From NCBI GenBank assembly GCA_002314885.1, contig DCHT01000030.1:1-54682 (forward strand): 54,682 nucleotides of DNA, read 5' to 3'. Source of the DNA: Bacteroidales bacterium UBA1745. Its GTDB lineage: Bacteria > Bacteroidota > Bacteroidia > Bacteroidales > UBA932. A program made the position numbers and the translations under genes. Shown here one piece after another: positions 47,954 through 54,682 of the stretch. The notes under the pieces are model-generated. The model worked only from the letters and a program-made list of their open reading frames with translations, was not told the origin of the DNA and did no database searches. Every line of letters starts with the position of its first letter. Position 1 is the stretch's first letter.

Positions 47954-48436
47954 ATGAACTACAACGACGTTATAGCCGCAAGGCACAGCGTGAGGCGCTT
48001 CCAGGACAAGGAAGTCGCCCGTGACCTGATCGACGCAATGATCCTTCAGGCCCAGACCGCACCCTCCAGCAAGAACACCAAGAGCAGTGCGTTCCTCGTA
48101 GTCGATGACCCCGACACCATCGTGGCCCTCTCCGAGATGCGCACCAGCGGCTCCACCTTTATGAAGGGCGCCAAGGCCGCCATCGTCGTGATGGGCGACA
48201 CCACCAAGACCGACCTCTACGAGGTTAACAGCGCCATCAGCGCCACGATCCTCCAGCTCTCCGCCGTCAACCTCGGCCTCGGCAGCTGCTGGGTCCAGGT
48301 CGCCGGCCGCCCTCGCAGCAAAGACGGTCGCGTCCCAGGCCTCGCCGAAGACTACGTCCGCGAGCTCCTCGGCATCCCCGAGCACCTCAGCGTCCTCTGC
48401 GTCCTCGCCCTCGGCTACGAAGCGGCGCAGGACTAG
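47954..48436 (+). CDS. Small nitroreductase-family protein
   Basis: 160 aa FMN-dependent oxidoreductase of the NfsA/FRP superfamily. N-terminal ARHSVRRFQDKEV is the FMN phosphate-binding motif; PSSKNTKSSAFLVVDD and NLGLGSCWVQVAGRP follow, and the C-terminus is GIPEHLSVLCVLALGYEAAQ. It stops a few residues short of related proteins, which usually continue past the GYxA motif. The last third is rich in GCC, CTC and CGC codons, more so than its neighbours. Substrate unknown. It is last in the korAB-gdhA run and is followed by a hairpin. Confidence 0.85.
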   Translation: MNYNDVIAARHSVRRFQDKEVARDLIDAMILQAQTAPSSKNTKSSAFLVVDDPDTIVALSEMRTSGSTFMKGAKAAIVVMGDTTKTDLYEVNSAISATILQLSAVNLGLGSCWVQVAGRPRSKDGRVPGLAEDYVRELLGIPEHLSVLCVLALGYEAAQD

Positions 48437-48565
48437 TGCCACTACTACTGCACCACTTTTTCCCGCAAAACCGAAGAGCCAGAGCCCCGCGCCCTGGCTC
48501 TTCTTGCGTCTCAGCCCCTCCAGCTGCCGTTTTGGTGCAGAACTAGTGGCACTACTTCTGCGCCA
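48432..48565. repeat. Paired repeats flanking a hairpin after the nitroreductase
   Basis: A 24-bp unit at 48432-48455 recurs directly at 48542-48565 with three mismatches (ACTAGTGCCACTACTACTGC against ACTAGTGGCACTACTTCTGC, plus four more bases). Because the unit contains the palindrome TAGTGCCACTA, 48436-48455 also pairs with 48533-48552 as an inverted repeat (18 of 20). The hairpin at 48473-48503 lies between them. The first copy overlaps the nitroreductase stop codon. The rest of this 233-base gap holds only the DASS promoter half-site. Confidence 0.75.
48473..48503 (+). terminator. Terminator-like hairpin after the nitroreductase
   Basis: GAAGAGCCAG pairs perfectly with CTGGCTCTTC (10 bp) around an 11-base C-rich loop. 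Only a short T-run follows (TTCTTGCG), so termination may be incomplete. Confidence 0.6.
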
Positions 48566-48608
48566 AAAAATTCTGCCCTTACCCGTCGGAATTTTGCCAA
48601 TTATTTAC

Positions 48609-48616
48609 TAAATTTG
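48609..48616 (+). promoter_or_regulatory. -7 element of the DASS-M49-DASS-porin operon
   Basis: TAAATTTG matches TAnnTTTG, 53 bases before the ATG of the first transporter. The -33 region at the right distance is poor. The leader is very AT-rich and has no clear structure. Confidence 0.5.
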
Positions 48617-48669
48617 CGGCCTTTTAAGGAACTAATGTCAAGAAATTTATAATAAAATTATAATCAGTT

Positions 48670-50175
48670 ATGTTTAAGAATTTTCCTGGTTACCACCTTG
48701 TGGAGAGCTACCACGAGTGGAAAAAGGCGCACAGGACCGAGAACAAGACGCTTCCGAGAGCTATCAAGCTCACGGTTGCGACTGTCGTTGCTCTCCTGAT
48801 CTGCTGCCTTCCTATGGAGAACTGGATCGCGGGCCTCACCCTCATCCAGAAGAGGACAATGGCGATTTTCGTATTCGCCATCCTTATGTGGCTTTTCGAA
48901 GCCGTTCCAGCTTGGACTACTTCAGTCCTCGTTGTCGTTCTGCTGCTCTTTATGACGTCGGACAGCAGCCTTATCTTCTTCAAGATGGGCAACCCGACCC
49001 TTCTTGGTGCGCAGACGAGCTACAAGTCACTGCTTCATTGCTTCGCTGACCCAATCATCATGCTCTTCATCGGTGGTTTCGTCCTCGCGATCGCAGCGTC
49101 CAAGAGCGGACTTGACCTTACCCTGGCACGTGTGATGCTCAAGCCTTTCGGCACCAACCCTAAGTTCGTGACCCTCGGCTTCATCCTCGTTACCGGCGTA
49201 TTCTCAATGTTCCTCAGCAACACTGCCACCGCCGCAATGATGCTCTCCCTCCTCGCACCTATCCTCAAGGCTCTCCCTGCTGACGGCAAGGGCAAGATCG
49301 CACTCGCGCTCTCCATTCCTATCGCTGCCAACATCGGTGGTATGGGTACTCCTATCGGTACTCCTCCGAATGCAATCGCCCTCAAGTATATGAGCGAAAT
49401 CGGCATTCAGGTGGGCTTCGGTCAGTGGATGGCATTTATGGTGCCTCTCACCATCGTACTCCTCCTCATCGCGTGGTTTATGCTCATCACCCTCTTCCCA
49501 TTCAAGGCTAAGAACATCGAGCTCAAGATCGAAGGCGAGACCAAGAAGGACTGGCGTTCAATCGTAGTTTACGTGACCTTCGCAGTCACAGTGCTCCTCT
49601 GGGTGCTTGACAAGGCAGTAGGTGTAAACTCCAACGTCGTTGCAATGCTTCCTGTGGGCGTGTTCGCCATCACGGGCATCCTCACCAAGAAGGACCTCGA
49701 GGAGATCAACTGGAGCGTTCTCTGGATGGTTGCCGGCGGTTTCGCCCTCGGCGTAGGCCTTCAGGAGACCGGTCTTGCAAAGACCCTCATCGCGACTATT
49801 CCATTCCAGAGCTGGCCAGCAGTGATTATGGTAGTGGGCTCAGGCCTCATCTGCTACGCAATGGCCAACTTCATCTCACATACCGCCACCGCATCCCTCC
49901 TCGTTCCAATCCTTGCAGCCGTCGGCTCAAGTATGGAGGTTGCCCAGAACCTTGCTCCGCTCGGAGGCGTAACCACCCTCCTCATCGGCGTTGCCATCGG
50001 TTCATCCCTCGGTATGGTACTCCCTATCTCCACTCCTCCGAATGCAATCGCGGCCTCTACCGGCCTCATCGAGCAGAAGGATATGGCCAAGACCGGCCTC
50101 ATTATGGGTGCCTGTGGCCTCTGCCTCGGTTATGTGATGCTCATCATCCTCGGTGCAAACGGTCTTATCGGTTAG
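48670..50175 (+). CDS. DASS/SLC13-family anion transporter 1
   Basis: 501 aa inner-membrane sodium-coupled carrier of the divalent anion family (dicarboxylates, citrate, sulfate). About 11-12 membrane helices. Both repeats of the substrate site are visible: SNTATAAMMLSLL with AANIGGMGTPIGTPPNAIA, and SHTATASLLVPIL with LPISTPPNAIA. SNT/SHT and TPPN are the sodium and carboxylate motifs. It has an N-terminal amphipathic extension (YHLVESYHEWKKAHRTENK). It is first of four genes 24-39 bases apart. Substrate is inferred as C4-dicarboxylate or 2-oxoglutarate. Confidence 0.92.
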   Translation: MFKNFPGYHLVESYHEWKKAHRTENKTLPRAIKLTVATVVALLICCLPMENWIAGLTLIQKRTMAIFVFAILMWLFEAVPAWTTSVLVVVLLLFMTSDSSLIFFKMGNPTLLGAQTSYKSLLHCFADPIIMLFIGGFVLAIAASKSGLDLTLARVMLKPFGTNPKFVTLGFILVTGVFSMFLSNTATAAMMLSLLAPILKALPADGKGKIALALSIPIAANIGGMGTPIGTPPNAIALKYMSEIGIQVGFGQWMAFMVPLTIVLLLIAWFMLITLFPFKAKNIELKIEGETKKDWRSIVVYVTFAVTVLLWVLDKAVGVNSNVVAMLPVGVFAITGILTKKDLEEINWSVLWMVAGGFALGVGLQETGLAKTLIATIPFQSWPAVIMVVGSGLICYAMANFISHTATASLLVPILAAVGSSMEVAQNLAPLGGVTTLLIGVAIGSSLGMVLPISTPPNAIAASTGLIEQKDMAKTGLIMGACGLCLGYVMLIILGANGLIG

Positions 50176-50210
50176 TCTGTACAGAATAATAATAGCCAAT
50201 CCACAAAACA

Positions 50211-51815
50211 ATGAAAAGATACATTCTCGTGCTGCTTGCAGCCACAGCAATCCTTTCAGCTTGTACTGAAAAAGGCAGGTATTCCCGCCTTGCTGACTAT
50301 GCTACCGTAGTCATCGGTGTCGACGAAGAGACAGGCCTCCTCGACGGCATCAGCGACAATGGTAAAGAGGTCCTCAATCTCTATCGCTTCGCTGCGATGG
50401 AGGCTGACAAGATATATTGGAAGCAGGCCTTCGGCGACAAGAACGCCATTGACACCCTTCCAAACGGACCACTCAAGGAATATGCGATGATCAACTACGG
50501 CCCTTGGGACCGTCTCACCGGAAAATCCTTCCTCCGCGGCTATACCAGCTATATGCCTAAGGAGGCTTGCTTCTATCCTGAATATATGTCTGACGACGAG
50601 TTCAGGAACTGCGACGATCCTCTCAAGTACAGCCCTTACACTGTTATGCGCAGGGACGAAAACGGCAAGCTCAAGGCCGTTTGGTACCACGAGGAATATG
50701 CAGAGGAAGTTGCAAAGATCGCCAGCTATCTCCGTGCAGCCGCCGACATCACCATCATCCCTTCAGTAAGGGTTTACCTCCTTGCCAAGGCTGAAGCGAT
50801 CGAGACCGACAACTACAGGGAAAGTGAAGAGAAATGGCTTTCAATGGACAACAGCCGTATGGACCTCGTAATCGGCCCTACCGAGAACAAGGACGACCAC
50901 CGTTTCGGCATCAAGAGGTCATATAGCTCATACGTGGTACTCAAGGACGTGAAGCTTACCGACCGTGTACGCAAGTTCACTGAGATGACTGGCCAGATGC
51001 AGGCTTCTCTCCCTTGCAGGGACGACTACAAGGCCTTCCACCCTGGTGACTTCTCCAACCTTTTTGTCTGCGACGCACTCTATTATGCAGGTGAGGCCAA
51101 TGCCGCTATCAAGGATATGGCAATCAACCTTCCTTTCGACACTGCGATCCAGGCAGAGTACGGTACCCGTACCATCCTTATGAAGAATATCGTCAGCGCA
51201 AAGTTCCATCACATCGTATTCCCTATGGGTCAGCTTATGCTCGGCGACGAGGACCGCGACCTTGTGGACCACGACGCATTCTTCTGGAACGTAGCATTCC
51301 GCGAGATGGCCCACGGCCTTGGTGTAAAGACCACCGTCGAAGGCGCTGAAGTAGGCGAGGCTCTCGGTAACTTCGCAGGCACCATCGAAGAGGCCAAGGC
51401 GCTCATCCTCGGTGTTTACTTCACCAACGAGCTGATCAGCGAAATCGAGACCAGGGACATCGTCACTGGCAAGAACGCTTTCGCAACCTTCCTTGCAAGT
51501 ACCCTCCGTGCTTCCCGCTTCGGCCAGAACGAGGTCGTAGGTCAGGGCAACCTCATCTGCTACAACTACCTCAAGGATCAGGGCGCATTCGAAAGGCACA
51601 GCAACGGCACCTACACCATCAACTGGGACAAGGTTGACGCTGCAGTGAGGAACCTTGCTTCCGAACTTCTCGAGATCCAGGCCCTCGGCGACTACCAGCG
51701 TGCGAAGGATTTCGTGAAGACTTACACTGAGATCGACGAAGACCTCGATGCAGACAGGCACAATGTAAGGCTTGAGCTCATTCCAGCCGACATCAAGTTC
51801 AAATTCGCCTGGTAA
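50211..51815 (+). CDS. M49 (dipeptidyl-peptidase III)-like lipoprotein with altered zinc motif
   Basis: 534 aa with a lipoprotein signal (MKRYILVLLAATAILSAC, Cys18). The centre follows the M49-like pattern: VIGPTENKDDHRFGIKRSYSSY (about 220-241), then the metal-site region FFWNVAFREMAHGLG (357-371) and TIEEAKALILG (391-401), which correspond to HExxH-type and EExxAE-type motifs. The first zinc His position is Arg364; Glu365, His368 and the later Glu pair (393-394) remain. Catalysis is therefore doubtful, or the metal is held differently. It sits between two anion transporters and probably acts at the outer membrane or in the periplasm. Function unknown. Confidence 0.7.
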   Translation: MKRYILVLLAATAILSACTEKGRYSRLADYATVVIGVDEETGLLDGISDNGKEVLNLYRFAAMEADKIYWKQAFGDKNAIDTLPNGPLKEYAMINYGPWDRLTGKSFLRGYTSYMPKEACFYPEYMSDDEFRNCDDPLKYSPYTVMRRDENGKLKAVWYHEEYAEEVAKIASYLRAAADITIIPSVRVYLLAKAEAIETDNYRESEEKWLSMDNSRMDLVIGPTENKDDHRFGIKRSYSSYVVLKDVKLTDRVRKFTEMTGQMQASLPCRDDYKAFHPGDFSNLFVCDALYYAGEANAAIKDMAINLPFDTAIQAEYGTRTILMKNIVSAKFHHIVFPMGQLMLGDEDRDLVDHDAFFWNVAFREMAHGLGVKTTVEGAEVGEALGNFAGTIEEAKALILGVYFTNELISEIETRDIVTGKNAFATFLASTLRASRFGQNEVVGQGNLICYNYLKDQGAFERHSNGTYTINWDKVDAAVRNLASELLEIQALGDYQRAKDFVKTYTEIDEDLDADRHNVRLELIPADIKFKFAW

Positions 51816-51854
51816 TATCAATCAGAATAACTATTGTTGCATATCAAAGATATT

Positions 51855-53303
51855 ATGGCAAAGAAATTCAACGTCAAGCTCTATGTGCTTCTGCCACTGG
51901 TGTTTGTCCTCACAATCTTCCTCTGGGCGGTACCTACCTCATTCTATGGTATCGAATTCCTTACCGCAACTCAGCAGAGAGTCATCGCTCTCTTCCTCTT
52001 TGCAGCTCTGATGTGGATGTTTGAGATCATCCCTAACTGGACGACTTCTCTCCTCATCATCGTATTCTCGCTCCTCTTCGTGTCAGATAAGGGCATTGGC
52101 TTCCTCTGCACTCCTGACGCAGGTCAGCTCGTACCTTACAAGAGCATTATGTCATCCTTCGCGGATCCGGTCGTCATGCTCTTCCTCGGTGGCTTCGTCC
52201 TCGCGAATATGGCAACCAAATACGGCCTCGACGTGACTCTTGCACGCTTCCTCCTGAAGCCTTTCAAGAAGTCCTGGTCAGTGCTCCTCGCATTCCTCGT
52301 TGTGATTGCTCTCTTCTCAATGTTTATGAGCAACACTGCGACCGCAGCGATGATGCTTGCCCTCCTTACCCCTGTGCTCCGTGGTCTTCCTGACGACGAC
52401 AAGGGCAAGATCGGCCTCGCACTCTCCATCCCAGTCGCAGCCAACGTCGGCGGTATCGGCACCACCATCGGTACCCCTCCTAACGCCACTGCAGTCAAGT
52501 TCCTCGGTGAGGCAGGTTACGACGTGACCTTCGCTTCCTGGGCCGGCCACATGATCCCTTACGTGCTCATTATGATCCTCGTTGCCTGGGTAGTGCTTAT
52601 GCTTCTCTTCCCATTCAAGGCAAAGGAACTCAAGCTTGAGATCAAGCCTAGCGAGCGCAAGACCGACTGGAAGACCATCGTAGTATGGTGCACCTTCTTC
52701 GGCACCATCCTCCTCTGGGCTACTGAGCAGATCACTCACATCAGCTCCAACGTCGTAGCACTCATTCCGCTCGGTGTATTCGCCGCACTCGGAATCTTCG
52801 GCAAGGAAGACATCAAGGACATCAACTGGAGCGTACTCTGGCTCGTTGCCGGTGGTTTCGCGCTCGGTACCGACCTTCAGGGCACCGGCCTTGCAAAGGT
52901 CCTCATCAGCGCCATCCCATTCGGTTCAATGAACATCGTCATCGTGTTCATCGTGGCCGGCCTCGTATGCTACTTCCTCAGTAACTTCATCAGCAACTCC
53001 GCCACCGCAGCGCTGCTCATTCCTATCCTCATCGTCGTTGCAACTGCAATGGAGGATCCTACCGCAGCATCGAATGCTTCATTCCTCGCACTCGGCGGCA
53101 CTCAGGCAATGATCATCTTCATAGCCACCTGCGCATCCATCGCAATGCTCCTCCCAATCTCCACCCCTCCAAATGCAATTGCATCCGCAACCGGTATGGT
53201 GAAGACCAAGGATATGGCAACCGTAGGTATCATCATCGGTACCATCGGCTTCGTGCTGGGCTTCTTCTGGCTTACCAAGATCTTCCCATTTGCCATCGCA
53301 TAA
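51855..53303 (+). CDS. DASS/SLC13-family anion transporter 2
   Basis: 482 aa from the ATG at 51855 (AKKFNVKLYVLLPLVFVLTI); a TTG 21 bases earlier adds unlikely residues. Clearly a paralogue of the carrier at 48.7 kb, with the same signatures: SNTATAAMMLALL, AANVGGIGTTIGTPPNATA, SNSATAALLIPIL and LPISTPPNAIA. TTIGTPPNAT replaces TPIGTPPNAI, a change in the substrate loop that may alter specificity. About 11 membrane helices. Two such carriers in one operon suggest an import/antiport pair or two related substrates. Confidence 0.92.
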   Translation: MAKKFNVKLYVLLPLVFVLTIFLWAVPTSFYGIEFLTATQQRVIALFLFAALMWMFEIIPNWTTSLLIIVFSLLFVSDKGIGFLCTPDAGQLVPYKSIMSSFADPVVMLFLGGFVLANMATKYGLDVTLARFLLKPFKKSWSVLLAFLVVIALFSMFMSNTATAAMMLALLTPVLRGLPDDDKGKIGLALSIPVAANVGGIGTTIGTPPNATAVKFLGEAGYDVTFASWAGHMIPYVLIMILVAWVVLMLLFPFKAKELKLEIKPSERKTDWKTIVVWCTFFGTILLWATEQITHISSNVVALIPLGVFAALGIFGKEDIKDINWSVLWLVAGGFALGTDLQGTGLAKVLISAIPFGSMNIVIVFIVAGLVCYFLSNFISNSATAALLIPILIVVATAMEDPTAASNASFLALGGTQAMIIFIATCASIAMLLPISTPPNAIASATGMVKTKDMATVGIIIGTIGFVLGFFWLTKIFPFAIA

Positions 53304-53327
53304 CAGACCTTTCTTAAACTAATAGAT

Positions 53328-54662
53328 ATGAAAAAGTTCTTTTTTGCAGCAGCCGCAGCTATGATGCTGTTCTCTGCAAGTTCATTCGCCGGTGAAAAGG
53401 CGAAGAGCGAAAAGGTTCAGCGTATCGTGGACAACCTCGAGAGCCACGTGCAACTCCACGGTTTCATCCGCAACTACTTTGCGTATGACACCCGCGAGAG
53501 CACCGCAGGCACCGCTGACCTCTTCTACTGGGTACCTAAGGACCAGAACCTCAATGCGGACGGCGATGACCTCAACGCAATGAGTCAGTTCCGTTTCCTC
53601 TCCCTCACTTCCCGCCTCTGGGTGGATGTGAACGGCTATCAGATCCAGAACACCAAGATCGGCGCTAAGATCGAGGCTGACTTCTACTGCGGTCTCACCG
53701 GCTCCACCGGTACCGCTCAGTTCCGTCTCCGTCAGGCGTATGTAACCCTCGGCTGGGAGCAGAGCGACGTGATGAACGAGTCCCTCAAGATCGGTCAGGC
53801 TTGGCATCCTATGGCTGCCGATATGCCAGACGTGTTCTCCCTCAACACCGGTGCTCCATTCGGACCGTTCAGCCGTACTCCGGTTGCTCAGTTCGATGCC
53901 AACTTCACCAAGAACATTGGCCTTACCGCAGCCGCCATCTGGCAGCAGCAGTATCCTTCTTCTGGCCCTTCAGGCAAGTCTGCCGACTACATCAAGTATG
54001 GCTGCACTCCTGAGTTCTATGCTGGTTTGAACGTCTCTGCAGGCGGCTTCCTCGCCCGTGCAGGTGTGGATGTCCTCAGCATCAAGCCTAGGAAGACCGG
54101 TACCAACGACGCAGGCGTCACCGTGAAGGTAAGCGACCGCATCACCACCGTTTCTCCTTTCTTCTACGCTCAGTACAAGACCAAGATCGGTGAGGTACCA
54201 TTCTCAGTGAAGGCAAAGACCATCTTCGCACAGGCAGGTGAGCACGTAGGTCTCAACGGCGGCTACGCAGTCACTGCAAAGAACACCGACGGTTCTTGGG
54301 AATATACTCCTACCCGCAACTCATCCACTTGGTTGAGCCTCTCAGTGGGCAAGAAGTTCCAGGGCGTCCTCTTCGGCGGCTATGTGAAGAACTTCGGTAC
54401 TGCCAAGGAAATCACTAATCCTGACGAGATCTACTTCAGCGGCACCAGCTTCAAGAATATGAACCAGATGTGGAGAGTGACCCCTACCCTTATGTACAAC
54501 CTCGGTAAGTTCACCTTCGGTATGGAGTACGAGTGCACCTCAGTTCAGTACGGTAAATTCGACGCTGCATTCAACGAGGCCGCAAGGCACGCACTTGCAG
54601 ACCAGGATCTCCACTGGATCACCAACCACCGCGTTCAGGCAATGGTCAAGTTCACCTTCTAG
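53328..54662 (+). CDS. Porin-like outer-membrane beta-barrel
   Basis: 444 aa. Signal peptide MKKFFFAAAAAMMLFSASSF with cleavage after SFA-G. A short coiled segment (KAKSEKVQRIVDNLESHV) precedes the barrel. Strands alternate through the rest (LHGFIRNYFAYDT, RLRQAYVTLGWEQS, LKIGQAWHPM, LSLSVGKKFQGVLFGGYVKNFG), and the last residues VKFTF end in Phe, the barrel assembly signal. The FIRNYFAYDTRES opening and the GQAWHPM motif recall small porins of Bacteroidota. As the last gene of the DASS operon it probably provides outer-membrane entry for the same solutes. 20 bases follow to the window end, without a visible terminator. Confidence 0.82.
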   Translation: MKKFFFAAAAAMMLFSASSFAGEKAKSEKVQRIVDNLESHVQLHGFIRNYFAYDTRESTAGTADLFYWVPKDQNLNADGDDLNAMSQFRFLSLTSRLWVDVNGYQIQNTKIGAKIEADFYCGLTGSTGTAQFRLRQAYVTLGWEQSDVMNESLKIGQAWHPMAADMPDVFSLNTGAPFGPFSRTPVAQFDANFTKNIGLTAAAIWQQQYPSSGPSGKSADYIKYGCTPEFYAGLNVSAGGFLARAGVDVLSIKPRKTGTNDAGVTVKVSDRITTVSPFFYAQYKTKIGEVPFSVKAKTIFAQAGEHVGLNGGYAVTAKNTDGSWEYTPTRNSSTWLSLSVGKKFQGVLFGGYVKNFGTAKEITNPDEIYFSGTSFKNMNQMWRVTPTLMYNLGKFTFGMEYECTSVQYGKFDAAFNEAARHALADQDLHWITNHRVQAMVKFTF

Positions 54663-54682
54663 ACTCGAAGGAATTGCTCCAA

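Noticed and set aside
48670..53303. The two DASS genes as an assembly duplication
   Set aside because: They differ throughout in sequence and in length (501 and 482 aa) and are separated by an unrelated gene, so they are true paralogues.
1..54682. Mobile elements, integrases, toxin-antitoxin or phage-defence genes
   Set aside because: No frame shows transposase, recombinase, toxin or known defence motifs. The gene order is that of a conserved chromosome.

Overview
The window is a 54.7-kb chromosomal segment from a member of the Bacteroidota, most probably order Bacteroidales. Four things point there: a complete dcw cluster that lacks ddl and has Bacteroidales-type FtsI and FtsL; the Bacteroidota-specific omega-like protein; the nadK-uppS-bamA-ompH gene order; and promoters of the Bacteroidota type (TTTG, about 19-21 bases, TAnnTTTG) in front of many transcription units. 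Base composition is moderately GC-rich with a strong preference for C-ending codons. I see no insertion sequence, integrase, prophage, CRISPR array or rRNA. The only RNA gene is tRNA-His. No gene-free stretch exceeds 300 bases; the longest is 233 bases (48437-48669).

Layout. 1-16.2 kb (minus strand): the division and cell-wall cluster mraZ-rsmH-ftsL-ftsI-murE-mraY-murD-ftsW-murG-murC-ftsQ-ftsA-ftsZ, then a gltX cut by the window edge. Spacing is tight, often overlapping. 16.4-18.3 kb: an M23 peptidase lipoprotein divergent from a small outer-membrane beta-barrel. 18.4-20.7 kb: glycerol kinase and glycerol facilitator (glpKF). 20.8-22.2 kb: miaB, convergent with glpF. 22.2-24.7 kb: a LEA14-like lipoprotein, a SPOR-like protein and rpoN. 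24.7-28.1 kb (minus): a carboxyltransferase-domain protein, a HAD-IIA phosphatase and radC. 28.2-28.8 kb: tRNA-His and a Fur/PerR-type regulator. 28.9-32.7 kb (plus): SDR, bamD, omega-like protein, recN. 32.7-36.8 kb (minus): pdxJ, an OmpH-like protein, a GT4 glycosyltransferase and a LysM/periplasmic-binding fusion. 36.9-41.8 kb (plus): nadK-uppS-bamA-ompH. 41.8-48.4 kb (plus): korAB, SDR, VOC protein, gdhA and a nitroreductase. 48.7-54.7 kb (plus): two paralogous DASS/SLC13 transporters flanking an M49-like lipoprotein, then a porin-like barrel.

Functional picture. Most of the window is envelope construction: peptidoglycan precursors and septation (dcw), outer-membrane protein assembly (BamA, BamD, two OmpH/Skp-like chaperones), the lipid carrier (UppS) and peptidoglycan-binding proteins (LysM, SPOR, M23). 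The right end suggests 2-oxoacid and dicarboxylate metabolism: KorAB and GdhA both act on 2-oxoglutarate, and the DASS-M49-DASS-porin run looks like a co-transcribed route across both membranes.

Most notable signals: (1) the tetranucleotide CATG is almost absent; I found only nine copies, and synonymous codon choice before Met codons appears to avoid it; (2) four TGGAA repeats at exact 10-bp spacing overlap the mraZ promoter, resembling a diverged MraZ operator; (3) perfect AGGAGG Shine-Dalgarno sequences before ftsZ and rsmH, in a phylum that rarely uses them; (4) a carboxyltransferase whose biotinyl-like domain lacks the biotinylated lysine; (5) the trans-envelope transport operon with a degenerate metallopeptidase.
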